Assembly (NCBI GenBank): GCA_023212695.1
Contig: JALCCG010000407.1
Coordinates: 1-14,178 of the forward strand
From: Sporisorium sorghi
Taxonomy: Eukaryota > Basidiomycota > Ustilaginomycetes > Ustilaginales > Ustilaginaceae
Length of the DNA stretch: 14,178 nucleotides
Direction: 5' to 3'
Notes under the pieces: model-generated
Told to the model about the DNA's origin: nothing
Database searches by the model: none
What the model saw: only the letters and a program-made list of their open reading frames with translations
Shown here: positions 1 through 8,367 of the stretch, one piece after another
Layout: every line of letters starts with the position of its first letter
Numbering within the stretch: position 1 is the stretch's first letter
Position numbers and translations under genes: made by a program

Positions 1-3000
1 AAGGAGATCAGCTGGGTCTGATCTTGTTGGAGGATCAAGTCAATCTCGACTTCGAACGAGGTCTTGATGTGCGCGGCCTGCCTTGCCTCCTCGATCATGA
101 CGAGCGAGGCATCGCGCAGTTTGAGCAGCTGCTTGCAGTCAGAAGCAGCGCGCTCGTCGTTCCAGCGCTCGTCCACCTCGGGCCAGCCGGCAGAGAAGAC
201 CGATGCTGCACCTGCAGTGCCTTCTGCAGGATCGCTGCTGGCGCCATTGCGGAAGTGGTACACTTCTTCGCAGAGGAAGGGCACAATGGGCGCCATGATG
301 CCCGTCATGGTGCGCAGGATCTGATCAATCACTGCCACCATCATCCTGCGTCGTTCGTCATTGAGCGGATCGAGGTACAGCGTGTCCTTGCCCACGTCGA
401 GGTAGAGGTTCGACAGCGTTCCGTTGGCGAATTCGGTCAACCGGCGAACAACTTGAGCGAAATCGTACGTTTCGTAGCTCGATGCGCAGGCTCGCTCGAG
501 TTCGTACAGCTCCTGCATCACGAAGCGGTCCAGCAGTCGCATCTTGGACATGTCGAGTGTGGCCACTTCGCTTGCGGCAGGCACGTTGGCCAGCATGAAG
601 CGGGCGGTATTGCGAAGCTTGCGCAGCGTTTCAGCCGTCTTGTGGATGATGACGTTGCCGATGGGCGGATCCGTGGTGAAATCGCTCCTTGCCACCCACA
701 GTCGCAAGACATCGATTCCGTAGGCCGGTTCATCTGTGCCTTTGCCGCCTTGAATGATGGTCAAGGGCGAGATGACGTTGCCCAGACTCTTGCTCATCTT
801 GCGACTCTCGTTGTCGAGCACGTAGCCGTGGGTGACCACCGTCTTGTAAGGCGCGACAGGTTTCTGCCCTTCTGGAGTGGTCGCAACGGCGGTGATAAGG
901 GATGATTGGAACCAGCCGCGGTGCTGGTCAGATCCCTCGAGATAGACGTCGGCGATGCTGCTTTGGCGCGGTTGGGAATCGGGATTGGCTTCTAGCGCAA
1001 GCTGGTCCTTGAGTGTGGCCCACGAAGTGCCGCTGTCGAACCACACGTCCACCGTATCTTCACCTTGACGCCACTTGCGGCCCTGGTTGCGGTACTGCGG
1101 TGCAACAAACACCTCTGCATCGGCCTTCCACCAGTAATCGGTACCCTGCTTCTCCAGTACTGACGCAATGTGCTCGATGTTCTCCACCGTCATCAGCGGC
1201 TCGTCAGTCGCCACATCGTAGAGAACGGGGATGGGAACGCCCCAGACGCGCTGTCTTGAGATGCACCACTCGGAGCGACCGAGGATGAACGACTCGAGAC
1301 GCGTGCGTGAGTTGGCGGGGACAAAGGTGACGTCGTCAAGCGCTTGGATGGCTTGCTGCTTGATGTCGTCGAGGTTGGCGAACCATTGCGCTGTTGCTCT
1401 GACGATGACGGGCTGCTTGGATCGCCAGTCGTAGGGATACTTGTGCCGCAAGGTGTGTGCAGAGACGAGAGCGCCGCGCTCTTTCAAGATAGCCATCACT
1501 TCTTGCACGCCTTCGCCAAGCACCTCCTTACCGATGAGGCGTTGGCCGAGTGCTTGATCGCTGGCCGACTTTGCAGACGGATCGTCGAGTTGCAGGATGT
1601 CGGCAGAATAGCGTCCCTCGTCGTTGACGGGAGAAAAGATCGCATCGCTCTGAAGACGCCCTTGCTGCTTCCAAATCTGGTAGTCTTCGGCGCCATGCGC
1701 CGGCGCCGAGTGAACGAGCCCCGTTCCCGAGAGTGCTGTGACGTAGTCGGCCATCAAGATGGGCCTTGGCGGGGCATGGAGCGCACTGAGAGGCGAGCGG
1801 TAGACCGAGTCGGACAAATCAGAGCCTCGGATACGTGCGATTTCCTCGAATGGACCCAACTCTTGCGGGAAGTCAGCCCCCTTCTCGTCAGAGAGACTGC
1901 ACGGTAGCGCTTCCAACGCTTCGACACGGTCAGTGCCGACAATGTAGAAAGGACCCTTGGACGCTGCTCGTCGAACGATGCTGTACTCGAGAGAAGGGTT
2001 GACGTTGATGGCCATGTTGGACGGCAGCGACCATGGCGTCGTGGTCCAGATGATGGCATGGAGGTTGTCTGCTACTGCTGCGTGCTGACCTAGCTTTTGC
2101 AACAGCTCTGAGCCAGCTGTGAGCTTGAAGGCGACGTATACCGCTTTGCTGAGATGGTCCTCTCGATATTCGAGCTCGGACTCTGCCAGTGCCGTTCGAT
2201 TCGATGGCGACCAGTAGACAGGGCGATATTGACGGTAGATGAGACCTTTGCGCACCATCTCACCAAACACTCGCAACTGACGAGCTTCGTAGCCAGGGTC
2301 GAGCGTGCGGTACGTAGCGTCGTTGCTCCAATCAGCCATGATGCCGAACTGGCTGAACTCGATCTTCTGCGTCTCTATCGCTTTGACAGCCTCGTCGTGC
2401 GCTCGTTTGCGGATCTCTTGTGGGTCGAGAGCGTGCCTCTGATCTGCCGACATGCTTGCTAATGCTTTGGCTTCTATGGGTAGACCGTGACAGTCCCAGC
2501 CAGGCATGTAGTGCACTCGCTTGCCACGAAGGACCTGATACCGATTCGTGATGTCTTTGAGGATCTTGTTGAGTGCGTGACCGCAATGCAAGTTGCCGTT
2601 GGCGTAAGGCGGGCCATCGTGAAAGACGAATTCGCCAGAAGTGTTGGGCCTGGCACGCTGCCATTGATAAAGTTCGCCGCAGGTTTGATCGTAAAAGAGC
2701 TTGTCTCGTTGTGCAGCGTTGGCACGGATTCCAAAAGGTGTGTTGGGGAGTTGAAGGGTATGTGAGAATTCTTTGGAGCCCTTGTCTTTTGACGACGCTT
2801 CGTTGGCGGCGCGTTTCTTCTTCTGGGTGTGTGTTGAGGCATGGAAGGGGCGCGACGGTCTGTGTAGGTCTTGTTGGTGATTTGAGCACACATCGAGTCG
2901 CGCCCTGTGTGAGTATGTCGAAGGTCCTGGTTGAGCTAGCGCCGAGCTGCTTGCATGAGCGCAAAGCAGCCAACGCCGCGCCGAAGCGCCGCTTTGCACG

Positions 3001-3023
3001 GCGCCGAGTCGTATCAACGACAT
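1..3023 (-). CDS. ISM1: Mitochondrial isoleucyl-tRNA synthetase, C-terminus cut off by the window edge
   Basis: Class I aminoacyl-tRNA synthetase that charges tRNA-Ile with isoleucine, here the bacterial/mitochondrial type. The frame is open without an intron for 1007 codons and leaves the window at its left end. The ATG at 3023-3021 is the first after an in-frame TGA and has A at -3. Residues 1-75 are rich in Arg, Ser, Ala and His, with RPFHAS at 58-63, fitting a mitochondrial presequence. Landmarks in order: HDGPPYANGNLHCGH (135-149, the HIGH signature with Cys as second residue), GWDCHGLPIE (175-184), editing-domain TTPW (328-331) and GTGLVHSAPAHGAEDY (433-448, with Asp447 at the position of the conserved editing aspartate), DVWFDSGTSW (659-668), GSDQHRGW (697-704) and KMSKS (742-746). 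The anticodon-binding domain follows and is incomplete. Yeast Ism1 is about 1000 residues, so this protein is somewhat longer. The cytosolic paralogue is unlikely given the presequence and bacterial-type motifs. Divergent from the cap methyltransferase gene, 586 nt apart. Confidence 0.95.
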   Translation of the reverse strand, partial: MSLIRLGAVQSGASARRWLLCAHASSSALAQPGPSTYSHRARLDVCSNHQQDLHRPSRPFHASTHTQKKKRAANEASSKDKGSKEFSHTLQLPNTPFGIRANAAQRDKLFYDQTCGELYQWQRARPNTSGEFVFHDGPPYANGNLHCGHALNKILKDITNRYQVLRGKRVHYMPGWDCHGLPIEAKALASMSADQRHALDPQEIRKRAHDEAVKAIETQKIEFSQFGIMADWSNDATYRTLDPGYEARQLRVFGEMVRKGLIYRQYRPVYWSPSNRTALAESELEYREDHLSKAVYVAFKLTAGSELLQKLGQHAAVADNLHAIIWTTTPWSLPSNMAINVNPSLEYSIVRRAASKGPFYIVGTDRVEALEALPCSLSDEKGADFPQELGPFEEIARIRGSDLSDSVYRSPLSALHAPPRPILMADYVTALSGTGLVHSAPAHGAEDYQIWKQQGRLQSDAIFSPVNDEGRYSADILQLDDPSAKSASDQALGQRLIGKEVLGEGVQEVMAILKERGALVSAHTLRHKYPYDWRSKQPVIVRATAQWFANLDDIKQQAIQALDDVTFVPANSRTRLESFILGRSEWCISRQRVWGVPIPVLYDVATDEPLMTVENIEHIASVLEKQGTDYWWKADAEVFVAPQYRNQGRKWRQGEDTVDVWFDSGTSWATLKDQLALEANPDSQPRQSSIADVYLEGSDQHRGWFQSSLITAVATTPEGQKPVAPYKTVVTHGYVLDNESRKMSKSLGNVISPLTIIQGGKGTDEPAYGIDVLRLWVARSDFTTDPPIGNVIIHKTAETLRKLRNTARFMLANVPAASEVATLDMSKMRLLDRFVMQELYELERACASSYETYDFAQVVRRLTEFANGTLSNLYLDVGKDTLYLDPLNDERRRMMVAVIDQILRTMTGIMAPIVPFLCEEVYHFRNGASSDPAEGTAGAASVFSAGWPEVDERWNDERAASDCKQLLKLRDASLVMIEEARQAAHIKTSFEVEIDLILQQDQTQLIS

Positions 3024-3609
3024 GGTTGGCCGACGACGATGTCAAGGTCCGTCTAGGCTTGGATCAGCGCTTCCTGCTGCTTGTGCAAGTGTTGGAGTCA
3101 ATGTCAATCATGCTCTTCTCGTTGTTCAACTTCTTCGCGAAAAGCTGAGCTCCGAGTTCCGAAATTTGGCCAAAAGAAGAATCTGACATTGGTAAAAAAA
3201 TCCAAAAAATCTAAATCCGAAAAATCACAAAAAAAAAGGGTCTTTTCGGGTTCGGTTTCGGCTCCGAATCGCGTCAAAGCTGGATTTGCGCACTTTTTGC
3301 AAGTTTCCGTTTGCTCATCATGCTTTCATGCTTTCATCCTGTCTACCATCATCATCCCCACACTCATTGCCATCTCACCCCTGCATTGTTGCCTCATCAA
3401 GGACATCGACCTCTGCATAGGGCCCGAAGATCGAACATGCATCCTCACACCGCCATTCTTTAACAAGCTTCACTGCGCTCGACCGACGCTCGCTCTCACA
3501 TCTTTGGTTCCACAAGCATGCATCCTCGACCAGATCTTCTCTAATCTTCTCCGAGGTCTCGCTCTTTGAACCCGAGCTGCTCCTTGGCGGGCATATTATT
3601 AGCGCCACC
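3024..3609. promoter_or_regulatory. Divergent promoter region between the Ile-tRNA synthetase and cap methyltransferase genes
   Basis: This 586-nt stretch separates two divergent start codons, so it must hold both promoters. Seen directly: an A-rich block at about 3193-3238 on the plus strand, built from short runs of A split by TCC/TCT/TCAC. Six TTCGG/CCGAA pentamers lie between 3159 and 3268, three of them at exact 6-nt spacing (3245, 3251, 3257). Positions 3257-3268 form the dyad TTCGG-CT-CCGAA. From about 3300 to 3570 the plus strand becomes pyrimidine-rich (CTTTCATCC, CATCATCCCC), as in fungal 5' leaders. I see no convincing TATA box placed for either gene. Promoter function is inferred from position only. 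Confidence 0.7.
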
Positions 3610-6600
3610 ATGCCGGGATACGATCCAGTCCGAGACGCTGGTGGCTCAGACAGGTCGTCTCCGCCTCCCAACTATCACTCGCACCACGCCTCGATTCCGT
3701 CCCCGTCCCCGTCCTCGTCGGCTTACGCACACCGCGCCGCAGCATACAACGATGATCCATCCGCCCCTCGGCGCAGTCTCTCAGGGCACAGTCTCGATCG
3801 ATACGGCGATGCAAATGCAGGCTACGGTCGTCACAGCAGCGTACACGAGGGCATGTCCGGCTCGGCCATCATCTCCCCTCGCTCGTCTACAACTGCCCTT
3901 CCTCCACATTCAAGCGAACAGTATTCACGCTACGGCGACTACGAATCCGCAGGTCCTCATCGCTTCGAGCACAGTCCGCGCAACCCGATGCATTCCGAGT
4001 CATCCAATCAACCTCCGCGACGAAGCGCCTCGATCGCCGACCTGATCGCCGTCAGCGAAATGTCCGAAGCAGAACACGACAGGCACCGTGCAGAGCATAG
4101 AGAGATGTCGCACTTCCGCGAAGACTCGGGCGCGGATCGAAGCATGAGCAGATCCAGCAGCGCATCCGGTGGTTTGCAGGGCGTTGGCGGTGGCTCAGCT
4201 CCCCATGCGCATGGCTCGTCCCATTCGCGTATCTCGCATCCGCCTTCTCACCATCAGCACCAGTTCGGTCGCGCAGAACGAAGCCCGAGCATGGCGCATC
4301 TGCTCAACGAGGGCACGGCAGGTGCCATCCTCGACAGGCCGAGATCCAGCTCGCATTCGTCTATATCTTCGCACGTCTCGCATCCGCATCCGCATCCGCA
4401 TCCGCCTCCGCCTCCGCCTCCGCAGCATCATCCCAGTCAAATGTCTCCTCTCGGCCACCCATCTGCCTATGCTGGTCCAGTCCCTCACACACACGCTCGC
4501 GATCGCGCTTCCGTCAGCCACTTTGCCGGCGCCGGCGCTGGCACGCCAAGCTCATACAGAGTCCACTCCCCCACCAACGCCTATCCGCCCGGCATGCATC
4601 CTCAGACCCCATCAGCGTTGAATCGCGGCGGCTCCAGTCCCGGTCTCGGCCCTGCTCATGGAGGACACCCTGCCGATAGGGCTCGCTACGCTGCCCACGC
4701 AGGCCCTGCCGGCCCTGCCGGCCACAGTGGTCCCTTGCCTCGATCTGGATCCAACTCGTTCGCATACACGAGCGCCTCATCGAGTCCAGCGACGCACCCT
4801 CACGCGCATCTGCAGCCGTCGCCGTCACATCGCTTTGCAGTGCCAGAGGTGCCCTTCGCTCGATCGCCCGAAAACAGGCGCGTGCCGCTGCCACAGTCGC
4901 CTACCTCTGCACACAGCATGCATCCGCGCTCATCCTTGACCAATGGGCCACCGCAGTCTTGGAGCCACGACGACTACGATGCAGCATCCACGTCTGCAGC
5001 AGGTATGCCACCACCGCAGACAAGTGCTTCTCCTCGCAGAGGCAGCATCGCCAACTCGATCTACCATGCACAGCGTTATGGGCCAGCTGCATCCAGCAAC
5101 GGCATTCCACCCACTCCCGGCAGCGTCACGTCTCATGGAGGCTATCCTGTCACGCCAGGCTCCCGATCCTTGCCGCCGACCACGCCGAGCTCTGCCCATC
5201 CCCGCCATCCGGGCGACGAATACGAGGAGAGCAACTATTTTCCGCGCATGGAAGACCACAAAGCAGCGAGCTACCAACAGGACCGCGAGAGTTCGAGCAG
5301 CTTGACCAGTCCCCATCTGACCCGGGTCGATCGTCCTGGCCATGCAGGCGCCGAGTATGACCATGATGGGGAGCAGTACCGTGCATATGCTCATGCTGGC
5401 AATTACGTCAGCACACCAGGATCAGCACACCACCCGGGTGGACCGCAGCTCTCCAATGCGGAACAGCCTCCTGCCCTGCCACGCACTGCCATGTCTCCCT
5501 CGTTCGGTCCGCAGCGCCGACATCAGGAGGCCGTCGAGGAAAAGGAATGGCTTGGCTCGAACGGCCTTGGACATCGCGGCCAGGATCGCCACAGCCTGGA
5601 AGCAGAGCGCGCAAGGGGTGTGGAAGAGCGTGAGCCGACGTCGATCAAGTCTCAGGAGGACCAGGTGCAACGACGATACCCACACGAGCTGGCGAGGCGA
5701 GAGTCACATGGCTCTAATGCACGCGAAAACAGCCCAGCACCACCTCTCTCCGCCCGACCGGATGAAGCCATTGCTCCTGCCGCCGACCGCCCCGACACCA
5801 CGACACTATCGGAAGCGCGAAAGGGGTCGCGCGACATTCCTGCTCATGCAGACCGCTCAGATCCGGGCGCGGCATCTGCAGATGCCCCTTCCATTGTCAA
5901 ACCCGAGCCGCCGATTGATTCGGACCAAGACTCGAAACCCGTCGACTCAGGACCCGTGGACGTCATCGCTCCTCTGCCGCGCTATGCACCAACACGCCGA
6001 GTATCGCAGCCCCGCCAAGTGATCCGCCCAATTGGGATCGAGGAAATCGACCGCAAGCGTGCCCGCTGTCGCAATGCGCTGCGCCGCGAATGGGAGCAGC
6101 TGCATCAGACCGACAGTCGAGAAGCACTCGACGAGATTCTGCGCGATTTCCACACCAAACTCGCCAGCCAATCGAGTTCCAAAGCGCGTTCCAACGGCGG
6201 CAGCAGCAACAACACCAGCACCACTGCAGCGGCAGATGCCAAAAAGCGCGTGGTTGGCGACACGCTCGAGGACGCAGAAGAGGTGGCAGATCACTACAAC
6301 AAGCGACGAGAGGTGGGCATCCACGGGCGCGAAGAATCGCCCATCATTGCGCTGCGCAGGTTCAACAACTGGATCAAGTCGGTGCTCGTCGGCACGTTTG
6401 CACGCGGGCGTGACCCGACGCTGGACGGCCGTACACGGGCGCGCGGTGGACGCATCCTCGACCTCGGCTGCGGCAAGGGCGGCGATCTCAAGAAGTGGGA
6501 GAAAGTGCGTCCGAGCGGTCTAGTCGGCGCGGACATTGCGGCCGTGTCGATCGAGCAGGCGATCGCGCGTCACCGGGACAACAACAGTGGCTATCCGGGC

Positions 6601-7197
6601 GACTTTTTCGCGTTCGACTGCTTCTCGATGGCGCTGACCGAGGTGATACCACGGGAGCTGCTGGAGCCCATGTTTGACAATGTGACGCTGCAGTTCTGCA
6701 TGCATTATGCGTGGGAGAGCGTGGACAAGGCGCGGGTGATGCTGGACAATGTGGCGCGGTACCTGCGCAAGGGCGGTGTTTTCATTGGCACGATTCCGGA
6801 CAGCTACGAGCTGCGCGAGCGCATGGCGGCAAGCGCGAGTGCGAATCCGGAGGACCGCTCGATCGGCAATCGGTACTACAAGGTGGTGTTTGACCAGGTG
6901 GAGCGATGGCCTGCGTTTGGGAACAGGTATACGTTCTATCTGGAGGACGCGGTGGAGAACGTGCCCGAGTACGTGGTGGAGTTTGAGGTTTTCGAAGAGC
7001 TGGCGCACGAGGTGGGGCTGCGCTGCATCTACCGCAAGAACTTTGCAGAGATTTATCATGAGGGCTCGCGCCACGGCGAGTACGGCAAGCTGCTGGAGAG
7101 GATGCGGGTGGTGGACAAGTACGGCTCGTTGAGTCTGGATGAAGAAATGTGGCAGGCGGCGACGCTGTATCTTGGGTTTGCGTTTGAGAAGATGTGA
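3610..7197 (+). CDS. ABD1: mRNA cap guanine-N7 methyltransferase with a giant disordered N-terminal extension
   Basis: Transfers a methyl group from S-adenosylmethionine to N7 of the guanosine cap on nascent mRNA in the nucleus. The frame encodes 1195 residues without an intron. The ATG sits in GCCACCATG, a near-ideal initiation context. Residues 1 to about 800 are low complexity (Ser, Pro, His, Gly, Arg), including a (His-Pro)4 plus poly-Pro tract at 258-271. A charged, probably helical segment starts near 808 (IGIEEIDRKRARCRN), and a Ser/Asn/Thr-rich spacer lies near 857-880. The catalytic part begins at DHYNKR (894-899). It has the SAM motif ILDLGCGKGGD (949-959), GADIA (973-977, acidic residue for the SAM ribose), the cap-binding/active-site stretch QFCMHYAW (1028-1035), GTIPDSYELRERM, and the typical ending YLGFAFEKM. 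Yeast Abd1 has 436 residues, so the protein is almost three times as long because of the N-terminus. The identity of the catalytic domain is firm. The role of the extension is unknown. Confidence 0.96.
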   Translation: MPGYDPVRDAGGSDRSSPPPNYHSHHASIPSPSPSSSAYAHRAAAYNDDPSAPRRSLSGHSLDRYGDANAGYGRHSSVHEGMSGSAIISPRSSTTALPPHSSEQYSRYGDYESAGPHRFEHSPRNPMHSESSNQPPRRSASIADLIAVSEMSEAEHDRHRAEHREMSHFREDSGADRSMSRSSSASGGLQGVGGGSAPHAHGSSHSRISHPPSHHQHQFGRAERSPSMAHLLNEGTAGAILDRPRSSSHSSISSHVSHPHPHPHPPPPPPPQHHPSQMSPLGHPSAYAGPVPHTHARDRASVSHFAGAGAGTPSSYRVHSPTNAYPPGMHPQTPSALNRGGSSPGLGPAHGGHPADRARYAAHAGPAGPAGHSGPLPRSGSNSFAYTSASSSPATHPHAHLQPSPSHRFAVPEVPFARSPENRRVPLPQSPTSAHSMHPRSSLTNGPPQSWSHDDYDAASTSAAGMPPPQTSASPRRGSIANSIYHAQRYGPAASSNGIPPTPGSVTSHGGYPVTPGSRSLPPTTPSSAHPRHPGDEYEESNYFPRMEDHKAASYQQDRESSSSLTSPHLTRVDRPGHAGAEYDHDGEQYRAYAHAGNYVSTPGSAHHPGGPQLSNAEQPPALPRTAMSPSFGPQRRHQEAVEEKEWLGSNGLGHRGQDRHSLEAERARGVEEREPTSIKSQEDQVQRRYPHELARRESHGSNARENSPAPPLSARPDEAIAPAADRPDTTTLSEARKGSRDIPAHADRSDPGAASADAPSIVKPEPPIDSDQDSKPVDSGPVDVIAPLPRYAPTRRVSQPRQVIRPIGIEEIDRKRARCRNALRREWEQLHQTDSREALDEILRDFHTKLASQSSSKARSNGGSSNNTSTTAAADAKKRVVGDTLEDAEEVADHYNKRREVGIHGREESPIIALRRFNNWIKSVLVGTFARGRDPTLDGRTRARGGRILDLGCGKGGDLKKWEKVRPSGLVGADIAAVSIEQAIARHRDNNSGYPGDFFAFDCFSMALTEVIPRELLEPMFDNVTLQFCMHYAWESVDKARVMLDNVARYLRKGGVFIGTIPDSYELRERMAASASANPEDRSIGNRYYKVVFDQVERWPAFGNRYTFYLEDAVENVPEYVVEFEVFEELAHEVGLRCIYRKNFAEIYHEGSRHGEYGKLLERMRVVDKYGSLSLDEEMWQAATLYLGFAFEKM
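4381..4422 (+). repeat. Hexanucleotide repeat encoding His-Pro and Pro-Pro
   Basis: Four tandem CATCCG units (4381-4404) run directly into three CCTCCG units (4405-4422). In the cap methyltransferase frame they read (His-Pro)4 followed by six prolines, residues 258-271. The units differ only by A/C and T changes within a shared 6-nt period, so the tract looks like a coding minisatellite that could vary in copy number between strains. Confidence 0.9.
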
Positions 7198-7470
7198 TGG
7201 CTCGAAGCGCACTGCAATGCAAACCTGGTTGTACTTTTACCCATTAAGCAGCTCTGAACAGTGTCTGAAGAGAGTGTGACTGCGATGAAAGTTCTCTGGC
7301 CGAGTTGTCTAGACGAAAAGTCGATGGCGATCATCTGGCCGTAGCCCGTGCTTGATGGTGTAGCAAATCATTCGAGGCTGTTCATCTCAGTACGATCCGG
7401 GGGCGACGCTGCTTGAATCGAGTCACGACGACCCACATCAACTTTCACCTGATCTTGACCGTCTTCCGAC

Positions 7471-7521
<51 letters not shown>

Positions 7522-8367
7522 CTCCCTTGTCTCCGCTAACTAATCCAAAAACGATCCCTCCACCACCAAGCCGAGAGCCGCCGGAAAGAAATGAAGCTGG
7601 CTTGGACCAACCTCACGAGCAGGCTCGAGCGATGCAAAGAGCCAGAGCAGCAGTTGATCAAATGCGCTACATCTCCGCGGCGGCGGCAGCTTCCGAGTCT
7701 GTATCTTGGAGCTGATGCTGTTCCTGTGACCGCGCCGTGTGACCTCTGCCTTTCTGCTGCTGCAGTGAGAGTGTGCTCTCTCTCTCTCTTCCTCGAAATT
7801 GGAAATTTCATGCCAATTTTGACTTGGATTCTCGTTTCAGAGGCGAATCGCTGAAGCTGAGGAGACGGACAGAACGGGGTTCGGAAAGAGACCGAATCAG
7901 CGATCCAGCCAGAAGGGCGCAGAAATGACAGGCCGATTCAAGATTGGCCGGCAAACCACCGACAGCAGCCACGGAAGGACCGATCGCAGCCTGTCGTGCT
8001 CCAAAGCTGCAGCGGAGACCATCAGCAGCCATCAACTCGCCGACGAGACTAACACACACGAATCCATCTCTTGATCTTCTCCATCCATCACCTCCATCAC
8101 CATTCACCACCACCTCGCCTCATCCGCTCACAAGCGCTGGAACGACCTTGTGTCACGGCAGCTTCTCCCAAGGCGTCATACACGCACGACACGCCGCGAT
8201 CCGGAACCCCTTTCTCAGCATTTGTCGACCTCTGCCACGAACATAGAGCTTTTCTTCATCGATCGCACGAGGACCTTTCTCCGTCCGAACCCCGCCCTTT
8301 GGCAAAGCTGCTCCGTCTTTCCATCTAGGCAGCAGCCAACAAGCTTTCTCACAAGCACTCTCGGAAC
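7198..8367. other. Intergenic region between the cap methyltransferase and NMN adenylyltransferase genes
   Basis: This region holds the 3' end of the upstream gene and the promoter and leader of the downstream gene, both on the plus strand. I find no convincing gene in its 1170 nt. Visible features are the T47 run at 7475-7521, a short CT repeat at about 7776-7790, a small inverted repeat (GAAATT-GGA-AATTTC, 7795-7809) and a TTCGG/CCGAA inverted pair (7880-7884 and 7892-7896). From about 8050 to 8140 there is a CATC/CCA-rich leader typical of fungal 5' untranslated regions. Several ATGs precede the chosen start at 8368, so short upstream frames may be present if transcription starts far upstream. 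Confidence 0.7.
7475..7521 (+). repeat. Homopolymer of 47 consecutive T
   Basis: The plus strand carries 47 T residues in a row, bounded by CC on the left and CTCCC on the right. It lies about 280 nt after the stop codon of the cap methyltransferase and 850 nt before the start of the next gene. On the minus strand it is an A47 tract. The exact length should be treated with caution, because homopolymers of this size are miscounted by most sequencing and assembly methods. Confidence 0.95.

Noticed and set aside
24..905. 293-codon plus-strand frame opposite the Ile-tRNA synthetase
   Set aside because: It is antisense to firmly identified synthetase sequence containing KMSKS and the anticodon-binding region. 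GC-rich codon bias commonly keeps an antisense frame open.
2332..3045. 237-codon minus-strand frame overlapping the synthetase start
   Set aside because: It is shifted by one base from the synthetase frame, which carries the presequence and the HCGH motif. Its own translation is Arg/Gln-rich and featureless.
6520..7212. 230-codon minus-strand frame opposite the cap methyltransferase domain
   Set aside because: It is antisense to SAM-binding and cap-binding motifs. A shadow frame is the simpler explanation.
7795..7809. Small inverted repeat GAAATT-GGA-AATTTC as a terminator or hairpin
   Set aside because: The stem is only six mostly A/T pairs in a eukaryotic intergenic region. It has no supporting context.
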